NCBI GenBank assembly: GCA_003023245.1
Contig: PXTR01000069.1
Coordinates: forward strand, 1-6,184
DNA from: Bacteroidetes bacterium QS_8_68_15
GTDB lineage: Bacteria; Bacteroidota; Rhodothermia; Rhodothermales; Salinibacteraceae
Direction of reading: 5' to 3'
DNA length: 6,184 nt
Shown here: positions 5,577-6,184 of the stretch, in pieces
How the letters are laid out: every line of letters begins with the position of its first letter
How positions within the stretch are numbered: position 1 is the stretch's first letter
Program-made: the position numbers and the translations under genes
The notes under the pieces: generated by a model
Told to the model about the DNA's origin: nothing
What the model saw: the letters and a program-made list of their open reading frames with translations, nothing else
Database searches by the model: none

Positions 5577-5598
5577 GCCTGCACGCGCCCACACCTAC
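5564..5598. repeat. 7-bp inverted repeat in the rimM-trmD gap
   Basis: GTAGGTG (5564-5570) and CACCTAC (5592-5598) are perfect reverse complements separated by 21 bases, and the spacer contains the 8-base palindrome CAGGCCTG (5574-5581). There is no U-tract, so a terminator is unlikely; an RNA hairpin in the trmD leader or a protein site are the alternatives. Confidence 0.4.
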
Positions 5599-5615
5599 AG
5601 ACCGACGCCCCGCAT

Positions 5616-6179
5616 CTAAAACATTCCTTCGATGGGCCGTACGACGAGGCGGCCGGCGTCGAGGTCCACGTCGCGCACGAACTCCTCGACGGCAGGGATC
5701 ATCGCCGGGTCGTCCGTTTCTTCGCGCGCGACGACGAACAGGTCGTGGGCCGCGGTCTGCTCGACGCCCTCGACGGTGCCGAGGCGCTCCCCGTCTTCGG
5801 TCACGACCGCCAGGCCGACGAGGTCGTGGATGAACCGCTCGTCGTCGTCGAGCGGCGGGAGGTCCGACTCGGGGACGTAGACGCGCTGGCGGCGCAGCGT
5901 CTCGGCGGCGGTGCGGTCGTCGGTGCCGTCGAGCTTGAGCAGGACGAGCGGGCCGCGCTTGGTGGTCTGGTGGCGGACGCCTTCGACGCGGCGCGGGGCA
6001 GTCCGGCCCGGCGAGCGGCCCAGATGGACGGTGTCCAGCCCCTCGAAGCGGGCGGGATCGTCGGTCTCGTCGGGGGCGACCTTGACCTCGCCGTCGGTGC
6101 CGTGCGCCTTGAGGACGCGGCCCATCAGAAGCAGGTCGTCGGGATCGGGGCGAGGGGCGTCTCGGTCGGGGGCGTGCAA
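5616..6179 (-). CDS. rimM: 16S rRNA processing/ribosome maturation factor RimM
   Basis: A chaperone of 30S assembly that binds ribosomal protein S19 and helps mature the 16S 3' domain. The N-terminal RimM barrel shows LLLMGRVLKAHGTDGEVKV at residues 16-34 and the DGTDDRTAAETLRRQRVYVPESDLPPL block at 84-110. The C-terminal PRC-barrel domain has FIHDLVGLAVVTEDGERLGTVEGVEQTAAHDLFVV (116-150) and MIPAVEEFVRDVDLDAGRLVVRPIEGMF to the end, the typical finish. With a TTG at 6179 it is 187 residues, a normal length, but the frame stays open to the right edge, so the true start may be an ATG or GTG outside the window. The internal ATG (residue 19) would cut into the first strand and is unlikely. rpsP is the usual upstream neighbour and is not visible. 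Confidence 0.92.
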   Translation of the reverse strand: MHAPDRDAPRPDPDDLLLMGRVLKAHGTDGEVKVAPDETDDPARFEGLDTVHLGRSPGRTAPRRVEGVRHQTTKRGPLVLLKLDGTDDRTAAETLRRQRVYVPESDLPPLDDDERFIHDLVGLAVVTEDGERLGTVEGVEQTAAHDLFVVAREETDDPAMIPAVEEFVRDVDLDAGRLVVRPIEGMF

Positions 6180-6184
6180 CGTAC

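Overview
This is a high-GC bacterial window whose genes look like those of the Rhodothermota/Bacteroidota side of the tree (a Salinibacter- or Rhodothermus-like organism). That placement is an inference from protein style and from the near absence of Shine-Dalgarno sequences; no 16S or other decisive marker is present. No tRNA, rRNA, CRISPR array, insertion sequence or recognisable defence system is visible.

Plus strand, left part: purE (30-563), then a DUF4112-type membrane protein gene that appears broken (684-1129; its two halves lie in different frames and the middle of the domain is missing), then a small GIY-YIG nuclease-domain gene (1225-1467). Minus strand, from the right edge leftwards: rimM (from about 6179 or beyond the edge, to 5616), trmD (5540-4806), rplS (4636-4289), an MqnA/MqnD-like gene (4183-3332), smpB (3254-2799) and tyrS (2710-1487). 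The plus and minus blocks converge between the GIY-YIG gene and tyrS with only 19 bases between stop codons.

The minus-strand block is a translation cluster: 16S rRNA maturation (RimM), tRNA m1G37 methylation (TrmD), ribosomal protein L19, trans-translation (SmpB) and tyrosyl-tRNA synthetase, with one apparent metabolic gene (MqnA-like) inserted. rimM-trmD-rplS is the classic conserved order; rpsP would be expected just past the right edge. No stretch of 300 bases lacks a gene.

The most unusual content is between the genes. Several intergenic leaders contain short tandem arrays with a strict 7- or 8-base period, ending 0 to 4 bases before the start codon: octamers before smpB and trmD, heptamers before the MqnA-like gene (with a second, inverted heptamer array facing it) and before the GIY-YIG gene. 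A 9-mer duplication precedes tyrS and a weak heptamer run lies at the end of purE. The unit sequence differs between loci while the short fixed period is shared, and these leaders lack a Shine-Dalgarno; only rplS, whose leader has no array, has a good one. This is the pattern most worth following up.
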